Numbered from the stretch's first letter, positions 9,156-21,981 are shown. The stretch is DNA of 32,596 nucleotides from an uncultured Paracoccaceae bacterium (GCA_947495295.1 CANLYJ010000012.1:1-32596), one strand, 5' to 3'. The notes: generated by a model from the letters alone, not told the origin. A program made the numbers and translations.

Positions 9156-9164
9156 AACTATCCC

Positions 9165-10073
9165 CTACGCAAACGGGCGGACTTCGCCGCTGTTTTGGGT
9201 GCCGTAATAAATGCCAAAGCTGCCAATGGCTGCTTCCTGGGCAAGGCGTTCAAGCATCGTCAGAATGGCAGGATCAGACACATCATCCAACGCAGCAGAG
9301 GTAAGCGGTACAAACACACCCTTTTTCGGCATCCCTGCTCCGGCCTTGCACAGAAATGAAATGTGCTGGCGCTTGCGGATCACGTCTTCAAAAACCGAAT
9401 AGATAAATCCGGGCTGCGCATTCAGACCGGTGGCATCAATCAGCTTTTGCACCGCTGCCGTCGTGCCTTCATCAATGACCGTTGTTTCGGGCAAGGCCAG
9501 ACACCCGCTACTGTCATCCACCAAAAGCACCTCACCGTCCCGTTCGATCAAGGCGGAAACAACCAGATCGCAGTTTTGCGCCAAAGCGTCAGCCGTCATC
9601 GAAGGCGTGACATAAGCACCCCGCACATAGCCAAGACCCGGCTTTGTTGTGTCTTCAAAGGCCGCAACCCTACCGATCAGGATCACATGGTCACCGGCCT
9701 CGACGGTTTTGTGCATCGTGCAATCAAACCAGGCCGACACACCGGCAATGACGGGCGATCCTTCCGGGCCTTTTTGCCAGTTCACCGTTGCAAAACGATC
9801 TTCGACCGGGCGGGCAAATGTGTTGGAAACGTCCGTTTGTGTTTCTGCCAGGATATTCACCGCAAACCCATCCGCCGACACCAACGCATCATAGTTCTGC
9901 GATGTATTGGCGAGGCAAACCAGGACCATCGGCGGATCAAGTGACACAGAGGTAAAGGAATTGGCGGTAAAACCAATCGGCTGCCCATCTTTGTCATAAG
10001 AAGTGACAACAGTTACCCCTGTCATGAAACTGCCAAAGGCATTGCGCAGCGCACGTGTATCAAGCGGTGTCAT
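9165..10073 (-). CDS. Flavin reductase fused to a C-terminal Nudix-like domain
   Basis: A 302-aa protein. Residues ~8-155 are a flavin-reductase-like FMN-binding domain (FGSFMTGVTVVTSYDKDG, GFTANSFTSVSLDPPMVLVCL, GDHVILIGRV) that would supply FMNH2 to the adjacent LLM monooxygenase. Residues ~165-302 look Nudix-like in order (ALIERDGEVLLVDDSSG...LALPE...TTAAVQKLIDATGL), but the Nudix box lacks the REUXEE glutamates, so hydrolase activity is doubtful and a ligand-sensing role is possible. The start at 10073 overlaps the hydrolase stop in an ATGA junction; an in-frame ATG 12 codons upstream would give a 40-bp overlap and is less likely. Ordinary partners of this type are about 160-190 aa, so the extra domain is notable. 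Confidence 0.87.
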   Translation of the reverse strand: MTPLDTRALRNAFGSFMTGVTVVTSYDKDGQPIGFTANSFTSVSLDPPMVLVCLANTSQNYDALVSADGFAVNILAETQTDVSNTFARPVEDRFATVNWQKGPEGSPVIAGVSAWFDCTMHKTVEAGDHVILIGRVAAFEDTTKPGLGYVRGAYVTPSMTADALAQNCDLVVSALIERDGEVLLVDDSSGCLALPETTVIDEGTTAAVQKLIDATGLNAQPGFIYSVFEDVIRKRQHISFLCKAGAGMPKKGVFVPLTSAALDDVSDPAILTMLERLAQEAAIGSFGIYYGTQNSGEVRPFA

Positions 10074-10882
10074 TGCGGCTCCTTCACTGTCGCTGGCATG
10101 CCTAGCCATGCGCTCAACTGCGTGTTGATGACATCCGGCGCGGTCAGATTGACCATATGGCGGTGCCCCGGAACCGTGAACGCGCGACCGTTCGCGGCAT
10201 TTGCGACCATCTCCTGCGACATTGCCGGTGTTGAGTTGGGGTCATCGCCACCCGTGATCGCCACGAACGGGCATAAGATATCGGCATATCGCGCGGCATA
10301 AGTCGCATCGCCCTTTGCAAATGCGTCATAAGCCGTCGCATAGCCATCACGGTCAACCGCACCAAGCCAACCGGCAACCTGCGCCCGTGCAACCAATTCA
10401 ATCGGAGTATCGCCAAACCACCGGTTTAAGGGCGTCTGAAGGTCGATCTGACCCGCCTTGATCTGCGCGGCCCGATCCAGCACGGCACCTGCCGCCATCT
10501 CGTCGCGGCAATAGACGCCATTGATCAAACAAACACGCGCCGTCAGTTCGGGATGTTCCACAGCAAATCCACCCGCAATTAGCGCGCCCATGGAATGGCC
10601 GACAATACTGACCGGGCCAACATCCAATGTCTGCACAACGTCATGGCACCAGCTTACGAATTCGGGCAATTTGCTGCCTGACGCCAGTGGCGCACTGCCG
10701 CCATGGCCCGGCATATCGACTGCAATCATGCGGTGGGTTTTGCAAAGCACAGATATCTGCGGGGCCCATGCCGCCGATTGCATGCCAACACCATGGATCA
10801 TGACAACAGGCGGGCCAGCGCCTTGGTCCCGCATGGCAATTGTTTGCCCTGACCTAGACAGCCGCAGGGTTGTCAACGTCAT
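10070..10882 (-). CDS. Alpha/beta-fold hydrolase
   Basis: A 270-aa serine hydrolase with an intact triad: nucleophile S97 in GHSMG, acid D213 or D214 in GGDDPNS, and H242 in GHRHMVNLTAPD. The oxyanion-hole motif is HGVG at 30-33. Esterases, lactonases and C-C or amide hydrolases share this frame, so the bond cleaved is unknown. The start at 10882 is set by AAGGAG seven bases upstream; a longer frame starting at 10915 lacks this. It overlaps the end of the DUF1185 gene by 29 bp and the flavin reductase start by 4 bp, implying tight translational coupling within the operon. Confidence 0.9.
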   Translation of the reverse strand: MTLTTLRLSRSGQTIAMRDQGAGPPVVMIHGVGMQSAAWAPQISVLCKTHRMIAVDMPGHGGSAPLASGSKLPEFVSWCHDVVQTLDVGPVSIVGHSMGALIAGGFAVEHPELTARVCLINGVYCRDEMAAGAVLDRAAQIKAGQIDLQTPLNRWFGDTPIELVARAQVAGWLGAVDRDGYATAYDAFAKGDATYAARYADILCPFVAITGGDDPNSTPAMSQEMVANAANGRAFTVPGHRHMVNLTAPDVINTQLSAWLGMPATVKEPQ

Positions 10883-11456
10883 GCCCAAGCTCCTTGAGGT
10901 CTTGATAACGATCACCGATCCGGTGATGCGGACGACCGCCGATGGATGCGCCCAAAGCGATCAGAATTTCATCGGGTGCAGGCGCATCCGCCACAGCGCT
11001 TTGTATCGTCAGGTAATGCGACCGCCTTCCCCCATCGTTTTTATCCATCAATGGGATCATCAACGGCGCATTTGCGGGGCCGCGCGTGTTGCAGAATGAC
11101 AGGTAGAATTTCGCGCCGACAGCACTCCGGTAATGATTGCCGAAATGCAGCGTGTGGATCAGTGCAGAGGCATGTTCGACTTCACCATTCAGGCCGACAA
11201 TGGCCGCTTTGCCATATCCTTCGACCTTGTCGCCACCGCCCGCAGCCTCCAACACCATTTCGGTCAGCAAGGCACCAAGCCCCGGCGCGCAATCACGGAT
11301 TTCAACCGACAGATCATCGACAAATCCACGGCCCGCCCACGGGTTGCGTATCACAGCCATCGCCGCAATCAGCTTCAAAGGTGTCTGAGCGGGTTTGCCG
11401 CCTTCAATCAGCGTATTTTCAACATGCAAAAGTGTTTTGCGAATTTCAACGGGCAT
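10854..11456 (-). CDS. DUF1185 / 'amino acid synthesis' family protein (Pfam PF06684 type)
   Basis: A 200-aa protein matching the DUF1185/AA_synth family in length and style: MPVEIRKTLLHVENTLIEGG at the N-terminus, NPWAGRGFVDDLS, a central GKAAIVGLNGEVEHASALIH, and SIGGRPHHRIGDRYQD near the end. Known structures of this family have a chorismate-mutase-like fold and the biochemical role is unsettled. It is the first gene of the leftward operon, directly downstream of the palindromic operator. Its presence beside a two-component oxygenase argues for a catabolic rather than biosynthetic role, but that is inference. Confidence 0.82.
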   Translation of the reverse strand: MPVEIRKTLLHVENTLIEGGKPAQTPLKLIAAMAVIRNPWAGRGFVDDLSVEIRDCAPGLGALLTEMVLEAAGGGDKVEGYGKAAIVGLNGEVEHASALIHTLHFGNHYRSAVGAKFYLSFCNTRGPANAPLMIPLMDKNDGGRRSHYLTIQSAVADAPAPDEILIALGASIGGRPHHRIGDRYQDLKELGHDVDNPAAV

Positions 11457-11484
11457 ATGGCGCTTCCCTTGGCACAGAGTCGCA

Positions 11485-11518
11485 TTGACTTATGGTATAC
11501 CATCATACCATAAGTCAA
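11485..11518. promoter_or_regulatory. Shared GntR-type operator in overlapping divergent promoters
   Basis: A perfect 13-bp inverted repeat, TGACTTATGGTAT (11486-11498) and ATACCATAAGTCA (11505-11517), surrounds a 6-bp spacer. Nested inside is the 12-bp palindrome ATGGTATACCAT (11492-11503), so three ATACCAT-type half-sites are present. Each arm also supplies a -35 TTGACT (11485-11490 rightward, 11518-11513 leftward), with CATAAG 18 bp downstream on both strands. A regulator bound here would cover both promoters. TGGTATACCA-like sites are typical of FCD-subfamily GntR regulators, and one is encoded next to it. Confidence 0.75.
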
Positions 11519-11571
11519 TCATACTTCGCATGACATCGGGCGCCCCGCTGAAGGTGATAGAGCAATCAACG

Positions 11572-12258
11572 ATGATACTAGAGAAAATCGATAAATCACC
11601 GCAGACCCTGCGCGACATCGTCCAGACCCGCATGCGCGAGGCGATACTGGATGGGCGTTTCGCACCCGGGGCACGGCTGGTCGAACGTCCCTTATGTGAA
11701 CAACTCGGCGTCAGCCGGACGGTCGTGCGCGAAACAATCCGCTATCTTGAAGCCGAAGGACTGGTCGAGATCATCCCAAATCGCGGCCCGATCGTCGCAA
11801 CGCTCAGCCGGGATCAAGCCAAACAGATTTATGACATCCGCCTGCAACTCGAAGGGGCAGCCGCCTCCGCCTGCGCGCAAAAGCAGGCGACGGATTTCGG
11901 GCCAAAACTGTCGGCGGCGCTAGCCGCGCTGCAGGAAAAAATCCACGACACGCAATGGGCCGATTTCCTGCAAGCCACCACAAACTTCTACGAACTGATC
12001 TTTCAAGAGGCGGGGCACAGCATCGCCTGGGACATTGTGCAACGGCTGAACGGGCGGATCAGCCGGTTGCGGGCGCTGACCATCGCAGACCGGTCACGCG
12101 AACGATCCGGCATGAGCCATATGGTCGCGATCCACGACGCCATTCTCAGCGGCGACGCAAATCGCGCACAAAAAGCGGTCGAAAGCCACATCCGGGATGC
12201 CGCACAAATCGCAAACCGGTTCTTGAACGACGAAACGACAGGGCCGCACAATGGCTAA
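11572..12258 (+). CDS. GntR-family transcriptional regulator, FadR/FCD subfamily
   Basis: A winged-helix N-terminal domain (LRDIVQTRMREAILDGRFAPGARLVE, LCEQLGVSRTVVRETIRYLEAEGLVE) is followed by an FCD ligand-binding domain (~85-220). I chose the ATG at 11572 (228 aa, usual family length) because an upstream in-frame ATG at 11530 lies 13 bp from the operator with no ribosome site. FCD proteins normally bind a metal through Asp and three His. The D in YDIRLQLEG and the H in AIHDAI and ESHI are present, but the first histidine position looks like Tyr (NFYEL). It is the first gene rightward of the operator and probably represses both directions until an effector, likely a pathway intermediate, binds. 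Confidence 0.88.
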   Translation: MILEKIDKSPQTLRDIVQTRMREAILDGRFAPGARLVERPLCEQLGVSRTVVRETIRYLEAEGLVEIIPNRGPIVATLSRDQAKQIYDIRLQLEGAAASACAQKQATDFGPKLSAALAALQEKIHDTQWADFLQATTNFYELIFQEAGHSIAWDIVQRLNGRISRLRALTIADRSRERSGMSHMVAIHDAILSGDANRAQKAVESHIRDAAQIANRFLNDETTGPHNG

Positions 12259-12556
12259 AGGATATTGGATCGCTTTTGTGACGGTGACCGACCCGGACCG
12301 CTATGCGGGTTATCAACTCCATGCACCCGCAGCCTTTGCCAGATATGGCGCGCGCTTTCTTGCGCGGGGCGGTGATGCGGAAACCTTGGAAGGCGCGCCT
12401 TTCCAGCGCCATGTCGTGATCGAGTTCGCCTCAAAAGCGCAGGCATTGGCATGCTACAACTCGCCGGAATATCAATCGGCCCGCAGCCACCGTCAGGCGG
12501 CATGCCACGCCAATATCGCCATCGTCGAAGGCCTGCCTTTGACCGGCACAGAATGA
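12251..12556 (+). CDS. DUF1330 domain protein
   Basis: A small 101-aa protein with the DUF1330 dimeric alpha/beta-barrel pattern: MAKGYWIAFVTVTDPDRYAGY (strand and helix), ARYGARFLARGGDAETLEG, and HVVIEFASKAQALACYNSPEYQSAR, the conserved SPEYQ element. The family resembles small ferredoxin-fold monooxygenases and isomerases, but no activity is established. Its start overlaps the GntR stop by 8 bp, so it is translationally coupled to the regulator. Confidence 0.88.
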   Translation: MAKGYWIAFVTVTDPDRYAGYQLHAPAAFARYGARFLARGGDAETLEGAPFQRHVVIEFASKAQALACYNSPEYQSARSHRQAACHANIAIVEGLPLTGTE

Positions 12557-12569
12557 AAGAAAACCAAGC

Positions 12570-12950
12570 ATGAGCACATTTGACGAAGACCTTTTCTTGA
12601 AAGGGCTGGAACAACGCAAGGCCACGCTGGGGGCGGATTACGTCGAAAACAATCTTGCCGCTGCTGATGACTTCACCCGACCCTTTCAGGAGGCGATGAC
12701 AGCATGGTGCTGGGGATTTGGCTGGGGCGATGACGTGATCGACGCCAAGACGCGGTCGATGATGAACCTTGCCATGATCGGCGCCTTGGGAAAAATGACG
12801 GAATGGGAATTGCACTGCCGTGGGGCGATCAACAACGGCGTCTCGCAGGAAGAAATCCGCGCGATCATCCACGTCATCGCCATCTATTGCGGCGTTCCGC
12901 AAGGGTTAGAGTGTTTCAGAGCGGCAAAGAAGGTGCTGAACGAGAAATAA
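12570..12950 (+). CDS. Carboxymuconolactone decarboxylase (CMD) family protein
   Basis: A 126-aa all-helical CMD-family protein of PcaC-like length. Conserved segments are FQEAMTAWCWGFGWGDDVIDAKTRSMMNLAMIGALG, the helix with WELHCRGAINNGVSQEEIRAIIHVIAIYCGVPQGLECF, and a C-terminal RAAKKVL. The AhpD CxxC pair is absent, so a peroxidase role is unlikely and a decarboxylase or lactone-isomerisation role fits better. No protocatechuate genes lie nearby, so this is not assigned as PcaC. It follows DUF1330 by 13 bp and is the last gene of the rightward operon, before a bidirectional terminator. Confidence 0.88.
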   Translation: MSTFDEDLFLKGLEQRKATLGADYVENNLAAADDFTRPFQEAMTAWCWGFGWGDDVIDAKTRSMMNLAMIGALGKMTEWELHCRGAINNGVSQEEIRAIIHVIAIYCGVPQGLECFRAAKKVLNEK

Positions 12951-12991
12951 CATCTTTGGTTCGGGTATCGCCGACCCAGAGATGCCAAACG

Positions 12992-13023
12992 AAAAAGGCC
13001 CCCGCGAATGCGGGGGCCTTTTT
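12992..13023. terminator. Bidirectional intrinsic terminator between the CMD gene and rpoC
   Basis: A perfect 9-bp GC stem, GGCCCCCGC / GCGGGGGCC, with a GAAT loop is flanked by AAAAA on the left and TTTTT on the right. It gives an ideal rho-independent terminator on both strands, ending the rightward CMD operon and the leftward rpoB-rpoC operon. Confidence 0.93.
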
Positions 13024-13045
13024 GATGATTGGTGCAACGGGGCGC

Positions 13046-17302
<4,257 letters not shown>

Positions 17303-17340
17303 CTTCAATTCCTTGAATTGGGGTGCGTCAGATGGGGTGC

Positions 17341-17400
17341 GAAAAGTCTTCGTGACGAAGACTTTTCAGTGCGTAAGAGTTTTCGTAACGAAAACTCTTA
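17341..17400 (-). repeat. Two tandem perfect 27-bp palindromes between rpoB and rpoC
   Basis: The first palindrome, 17341-17367, has arms GAAAAGTCTTCGT / ACGAAGACTTTTC around one base. The second, 17374-17400, has arms TAAGAGTTTTCGT / ACGAAAACTCTTA around one base, and its outer edge contains the rpoB stop codon. They share TTCGTNACGAA at the centre and the arms differ at three positions; each difference is compensated on the other arm. Both would fold as strong hairpins in the rpoBC mRNA. There is no poly-U after either, so they are not ordinary terminators. Confidence 0.9.
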
Positions 17401-20400
17401 TTCCTCATCCTCCGCATCCAGGAGTTCCATGTTGAGGCCGAGGCCCCGGACTTCTTTCACGAGCACGTTGAACGATTCAGGCACGCCAGCTTCGAAATTG
17501 TCTTCGCCCTTCACAATGGACTCGTACACTTTCGTCCGGCCAGCCACGTCATCCGACTTCACCGTCAGCATTTCCTGCAAGGTATATGCCGCGCCATAAG
17601 CTTCCAATGCCCAGACTTCCATTTCCCCGAAACGCTGGCCACCAAACTGGGCTTTACCACCCAGCGGCTGCTGCGTGACAAGGCTGTAAGGCCCGGTGGA
17701 ACGCGCGTGGATCTTGTCATCAACCAGGTGATGCAGTTTCAGCAGGTATTTCACACCCACCGTCACCGGACGGCTGAACTGTTCACCGGTACGCCCATCG
17801 AACAGGATTGACTGACCAGAGGTGCTGAACCCGGCACGCACCAGCGCGTCGTTCACATCAGCCTCTTTGGCACCGTCAAAGACCGGCGTCGCAATCGGTA
17901 CACCACGTGTGACATTGCCCGCAGCTTCAACCAGCTGATCCTCGTCCATGCTTGCAATGCCTTCGTCATAGACATTGTCGCCATAAACGATTTTCATCGC
18001 ATCACGCACAGGGGTCAGATCGCCGGAACGGCGATATTCACCCAAAGCATCGTCAATCTGGATACCCAGACCACGTGCGGCCCAACCCATATGGGTCTCA
18101 AGGATCTGACCGACGTTCATCCGGCTGGGAACGCCCAGCGGGTTCAGACAGAAATCGACAGGCGTCCCATCGGCCAGGAACGGCATGTCTTCCATAGGCA
18201 CAACCTTGGAAATCACACCTTTGTTCCCGTGACGACCGGCCATCTTGTCGCCAGGCTGAAGCTTGCGCTTCACAGCCACGAAGACCTTGACCATCTTCAT
18301 CACGCCCGGGGGCAGATCATCGCCGCGGCGGACCTTCTCGACCTTATCCTCGAACCGTGCATCCATGGCCCGTTTCTGGATCTCGTACTGCTCGTTCAAG
18401 GCCTCGACGATTTTCGCGTCGTCCTCATCTTCCATGGCCAGCTGCCACCACTGACCACGGGTCAGATCGGCAGTGCTTTCCTCGGATACGATGGCACCGG
18501 GCTTGAAACCCTTCGGACCTTTGGCCGCTTTCTTGCCATTGATGATGTCCCACAAACGGGCATAGATGTTCCGATCCAGGATCACCAATTCGTCGTCGCG
18601 GTCACGGGCAAGGCGTTCAACCTCTTCCCGCTCAATCTGCAAGGCACGTTCGTCTTTTTCAACACCGTGGCGGTTGAATACGCGCACTTCAACGATCGTC
18701 CCAAAGTCACCCGGCGGCAGGCGCAAGGATGTGTCACGCACATCGGATGCCTTTTCACCAAAGATGGCGCGCAGCAGCTTTTCTTCCGGCGTCATCGGGC
18801 TTTCACCCTTTGGTGTAATCTTGCCCACCAGAATATCCGCAGGCCCAACCTCAGCACCGATATAAACGATACCGGCCTCATCAAGGTTGCGCAGCGCTTC
18901 CTCACCGACATTTGGAATATCGCGGGTGATTTCCTCTGGCCCAAGCTTGGTGTCACGGGCGGCAACTTCGAATTCCTCGATATGGATCGAGGTAAAGACG
19001 TCGTCGCGCACGATACGCTCGGAGATCAGGATCGAATCTTCGTAGTTGTAACCATTCCACGGCATAAACGCGACGACCACGTTTTTACCCAAGGCCAGTT
19101 CACCGATATCGGTGGATGGACCATCGGCAATAACTTCGCCCTTCAGAACCGTATCGCCCACCTTCACCAGCGGACGCTGGTTGATGCAGGTGTTCTGGTT
19201 TGACCGCTGGAATTTGCGCATCCGGTAGATGTCAACGCCGGCATCGCCCAGTTCCAGATCGGAAGTGGCGCGAATAACGATACGCTGGGCATCGACCTGG
19301 TCGATGATCCCGGCACGTTTCGCCATGATCGCAGCACCTGAATCGCGGGCAACAACCTCTTCGATACCGGTACCCACCAGCGGGGCTTCCGCTTGCAGCA
19401 GTGGCACCGCCTGACGTTGCATGTTCGATCCCATCAGGGCCCGGTTCGCATCGTCGTTTTCAAGGAACGGGATCAGGGACGCCGCAACAGACACAAGCTG
19501 CTTTGGCGACACGTCGATCAAATCCACGTTTTCGCGTGGGGACAGCGTGTAGTCACCGTTCTTACGGGTCGAGACGAGCTCATTATTGAACGCGCCTTCT
19601 GCGTTCACATTCGCGTTTGCCTGCGCAACTGTGTGGCGCATTTCCTCGGTTGCGGACATGTAGCTGACTTCATCCGTCACCTTGCCATCCGTCACCTTGC
19701 GATAGGGTGTTTCGATAAAGCCGTATTTGTTCACGCGGGCGAATGTGGCCAAGCTGTTGATCAGACCAATATTCGGCCCTTCCGGCGTCTCAATCGGGCA
19801 CATGCGGCCATAATGCGTTGGGTGAACGTCGCGCACCTCAAAACCGGCGCGTTCGCGTGTCAGACCACCGGGCCCAAGTGCGGACAAGCGGCGCTTGTGT
19901 GTCACTTCGGACAGCGGGTTCGTCTGGTCCATGAACTGCGACAGCTGGCTTGAGCCAAAGAATTCGCGCACAGCAGCGGCGGCAGGTTTGGCGTTGATCA
20001 GATCCTGCGGCATCACCGTGTCGATTTCGACAGATGACATACGTTCCTTGATCGCACGTTCCATCCGCAAGAGACCCACGCGGTACTGGTTCTCCATCAG
20101 TTCACCGACGGAGCGGACACGGCGGTTGCCAAGGTGGTCGATGTCATCAACATCGCCCTTACCGTCACGCAGTTCGACCAGTGCCTTGATACAGGCGACG
20201 ATGTCTTCCTTGCGCAGGGTGCGCATGGTGTCTTCGGCATCCAGATCAAGACGCATGTTCATCTTCACACGGCCAACGGCGGACAGGTCATAACGCTCTG
20301 AATCAAAGAACAGCGTGTCGAACAGGGCGGACGCGCTATCAACGGTCGGTGGCTCACCCGGACGCATGACGCGGTAAATATCCATGAGCGCGGTTTCGCG

Positions 20401-21537
20401 GTTCATGTTCTTGTCCGACGCCATGGTGTTGCGCATGTAAGCGCCAACAGTCACGTTATCGATATCCAGAACAGGGATCGTCTTGATACCCGCATCAACA
20501 AGGTCTTTCAGCGTTCCGCCGATAACCTCACCATCCTTGTCCATCTCCAGCGTCAGCTCATCACCGGCTTCGACATAGATCGCGCCGTTTTCTTCGTTGA
20601 TGATGTCCTGGGCAACAAATTTGCCGACGATGTTTTCGTATGGGACCAGCAGATCGGTGACTTCGCCCGCGTCGATCAGCTTCTTGACCGACCGTGGGGT
20701 GACCTTTTCGCCAGCCTTGGCGATGACTTCACCGGTCTTGGCATCCACCAGATCAAAGGCAGGGCGGGTGCCGCGCACACGCTCGGGGAAGAACTTCGTC
20801 GTCCACCCCTTGCCCTTCTTTTCCAGCTTGTATTCAACCGTATCGTAATAGGCATTCATGATGCCTTCCTGGTCCAGGCCCAGCGCATAAAGCAGGGTGG
20901 TCACAGGCAGCTTGCGGCGGCGGTCAATCCGGCAGAACACCAGATCCTTGGCGTCGAATTCAAAGTCGAGCCACGAGCCACGATAAGGAATGATCCGGCA
21001 GGCAAACAGCAGCTTGCCCGACGAATGGGTTTTGCCCTTGTCGTGGTCAAAGAACACACCGGGGGAGCGGTGCATCTGGGATACGATCACACGCTCTGTG
21101 CCGTTGACGACAAATGTGCCGTTTGGCGTCATCAGGGGCATGTCGCCCATGAACACGTCTTGTTCCTTGATGTCCTTGACGGACTTGGCACCGGTGTCTT
21201 CATCCACATCAAACACGATCAGACGCAGGGTCACCTTCAGGGGCGCGCTGTAGGTCATGTCACGTTGCTGACATTCCTCAACATCATATTTCGGCTTTTC
21301 CAGCTCGTACTTGACGAATTCAAGCACGGCTGTTTCATTGAAATCCTTGATCGGGAACACCGACTGGAAGACACCTTTGATGCCTTCACCGTCAAGCGGC
21401 GTGTCACTATCGCCAGAGCGTAGGAACAGATCGTAGGATGATTTTTGAACCTCAATAAGGTTCGGCATTTCAAGTACTTCGCGGATTTTACCGTAGTACT
21501 TACGTAGACGTTTCTGACCAAGGAACGTTGAAGCCAT
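17398..21537 (-). CDS. rpoB: RNA polymerase beta subunit
   Basis: The 1379-aa beta subunit. The rifampicin-binding region (about residue 535) reads [16 protein letters not shown] and [20 protein letters not shown], with the sensitive-type Asp, His and Ser residues, so no rpoB rifampicin-resistance allele is visible. Other diagnostic segments are [37 protein letters not shown] and the C-terminal [20 protein letters not shown]. The start [17 protein letters not shown] at 21537 has GGAG upstream. It is separated from rplL by two opposite-strand genes and has its own promoter and a structured leader, so it is uncoupled from the ribosomal-protein genes. Confidence 0.98.
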   Translation of the reverse strand: MASTFLGQKRLRKYYGKIREVLEMPNLIEVQKSSYDLFLRSGDSDTPLDGEGIKGVFQSVFPIKDFNETAVLEFVKYELEKPKYDVEECQQRDMTYSAPLKVTLRLIVFDVDEDTGAKSVKDIKEQDVFMGDMPLMTPNGTFVVNGTERVIVSQMHRSPGVFFDHDKGKTHSSGKLLFACRIIPYRGSWLDFEFDAKDLVFCRIDRRRKLPVTTLLYALGLDQEGIMNAYYDTVEYKLEKKGKGWTTKFFPERVRGTRPAFDLVDAKTGEVIAKAGEKVTPRSVKKLIDAGEVTDLLVPYENIVGKFVAQDIINEENGAIYVEAGDELTLEMDKDGEVIGGTLKDLVDAGIKTIPVLDIDNVTVGAYMRNTMASDKNMNRETALMDIYRVMRPGEPPTVDSASALFDTLFFDSERYDLSAVGRVKMNMRLDLDAEDTMRTLRKEDIVACIKALVELRDGKGDVDDIDHLGNRRVRSVGELMENQYRVGLLRMERAIKERMSSVEIDTVMPQDLINAKPAAAAVREFFGSSQLSQFMDQTNPLSEVTHKRRLSALGPGGLTRERAGFEVRDVHPTHYGRMCPIETPEGPNIGLINSLATFARVNKYGFIETPYRKVTDGKVTDEVSYMSATEEMRHTVAQANANVNAEGAFNNELVSTRKNGDYTLSPRENVDLIDVSPKQLVSVAASLIPFLENDDANRALMGSNMQRQAVPLLQAEAPLVGTGIEEVVARDSGAAIMAKRAGIIDQVDAQRIVIRATSDLELGDAGVDIYRMRKFQRSNQNTCINQRPLVKVGDTVLKGEVIADGPSTDIGELALGKNVVVAFMPWNGYNYEDSILISERIVRDDVFTSIHIEEFEVAARDTKLGPEEITRDIPNVGEEALRNLDEAGIVYIGAEVGPADILVGKITPKGESPMTPEEKLLRAIFGEKASDVRDTSLRLPPGDFGTIVEVRVFNRHGVEKDERALQIEREEVERLARDRDDELVILDRNIYARLWDIINGKKAAKGPKGFKPGAIVSEESTADLTRGQWWQLAMEDEDDAKIVEALNEQYEIQKRAMDARFEDKVEKVRRGDDLPPGVMKMVKVFVAVKRKLQPGDKMAGRHGNKGVISKVVPMEDMPFLADGTPVDFCLNPLGVPSRMNVGQILETHMGWAARGLGIQIDDALGEYRRSGDLTPVRDAMKIVYGDNVYDEGIASMDEDQLVEAAGNVTRGVPIATPVFDGAKEADVNDALVRAGFSTSGQSILFDGRTGEQFSRPVTVGVKYLLKLHHLVDDKIHARSTGPYSLVTQQPLGGKAQFGGQRFGEMEVWALEAYGAAYTLQEMLTVKSDDVAGRTKVYESIVKGEDNFEAGVPESFNVLVKEVRGLGLNMELLDAEDEE

Positions 21538-21660
21538 AAGAGCCGGGTCTCCATAATGTCAGAACGCGCGCTCTGGTCGGGTCACCAAAACGCACGTCCG
21601 ATTGAGGCAGGACCGTTTCAATACCTGAGGTGCAACCCAAACACCTCTCCCGAAACGATC

Positions 21661-21708
21661 AACTTACCTATCAAAGCGCGCAGGAAAGGGCGCTTTGAAA
21701 GATAAGTT
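21661..21708 (-). promoter_or_regulatory. Long hairpin in the rpoB leader
   Basis: An imperfect inverted repeat with 19-nt arms (21661-21679 and 21690-21708) pairs at 17 of 19 positions around a 10-nt loop, with core AAAGCGC / GCGCTTT. In the leftward transcript it lies about 125-170 nt upstream of the rpoB start. No U-tract follows, so a simple intrinsic terminator is unlikely; an RNase III site or an antitermination/feedback element are possibilities. Confidence 0.6.
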
Positions 21709-21758
21709 TCAAATGAACCAGATTGTCGATTTTCCGAATTTGTTGGGCCTGAGGGGGT

Positions 21759-21787
21759 GAATTAAGAGAGATTCGGCCAAAGTTCAA
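21759..21787 (-). promoter_or_regulatory. Promoter candidate for rpoB-rpoC
   Basis: On the minus strand TTGAAC (21787-21782) and TAATTC (21764-21759) are separated by 17 bp. Transcription would begin near 21752, giving a leader of about 215 nt that contains the long hairpin. A promoter is needed here because rplL ends in a terminator and the intervening genes run the other way. This is in the 541-bp gap 21538-22078, which also holds the CtrA-type box, a perfect 16-bp palindrome (21887-21902) and the GST promoter candidate. Confidence 0.5.
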
Positions 21788-21886
21788 GGGCAATCCCAGA
21801 AATCAATAAGTTTTTCTTGACAAGGCGCGCGGGATACGCAGGCAGAATGCATCTCTGCTCTGGGGGCGGGTCTGTGATTGGCACCG

Positions 21887-21902
21887 CGATCCTGCAGGAT
21901 CG
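21887..21902. repeat. Perfect 16-bp palindrome in the rpoB/GST divergent region
   Basis: CGATCCTGCAGGATCG is its own reverse complement and lies 8 bp left of the CtrA-type box. It could be a regulator site or chance; no family is recognised. Confidence 0.6.
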
Positions 21903-21909
21903 AACCATC

Positions 21910-21925
21910 TTAACCAATTGTTAAC
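21910..21925 (+). promoter_or_regulatory. CtrA-type binding box
   Basis: TTAA-CCAATTG-TTAACC matches the alphaproteobacterial CtrA consensus TTAA-N7-TTAAC exactly. It lies about 63-78 bp upstream of the predicted start site of the rightward GST / GGDEF-EAL pair and more than 150 bp upstream of the rpoB promoter. CtrA in roseobacters is linked to motility, gene-transfer agent and cyclic-di-GMP genes, which fits the downstream gene. Confidence 0.45.
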
Positions 21926-21952
21926 CACTTAACGCCCAAACTGACAGCGCAA

Positions 21953-21981
21953 TTGGGTGGTGTTGCGCCAAATGATACATT
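21953..21981 (+). promoter_or_regulatory. Promoter candidate for the GST / GGDEF-EAL pair
   Basis: TTGGGT (21953-21958) is followed after 17 bp by an extended -10, TG-A-TACATT (hexamer 21976-21981). Transcription would start near 21988, about 90 nt before the GST start codon. The -35 is only half-consensus; the extended -10 gives some support. Confidence 0.4.

Noticed and set aside
8118..10882. Possible rut pyrimidine-degradation operon
   Set aside because: LLM oxygenase, flavin reductase and alpha/beta hydrolase are shared with rut. However, the oxygenase N-terminus does not look like RutA, there is no RutB amidohydrolase or RutC, and DUF1185, CMD and aldehyde dehydrogenase do not belong to rut.
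18091..19203. Rightward open frame of 370 codons inside rpoB
   Set aside because: It is antisense to a conserved part of rpoB, has no ribosome site and encodes a His/Asp-rich sequence typical of reverse-complement frames.
21817..21845. Rightward consensus TTGACA as a strong promoter
   Set aside because: No acceptable -10 hexamer occurs at 16-18 bp; the nearest, CAGAAT, is at 20 bp. The GST promoter candidate further right fits better.
21880..21915. Minus-strand GGTTCGATCC followed by GGTGCCA, resembling a tRNA T-arm and CCA end
   Set aside because: The flanking bases do not pair as a T-stem, and no anticodon or D arm could be found to the right. The match is explained by the 16-bp palindrome.
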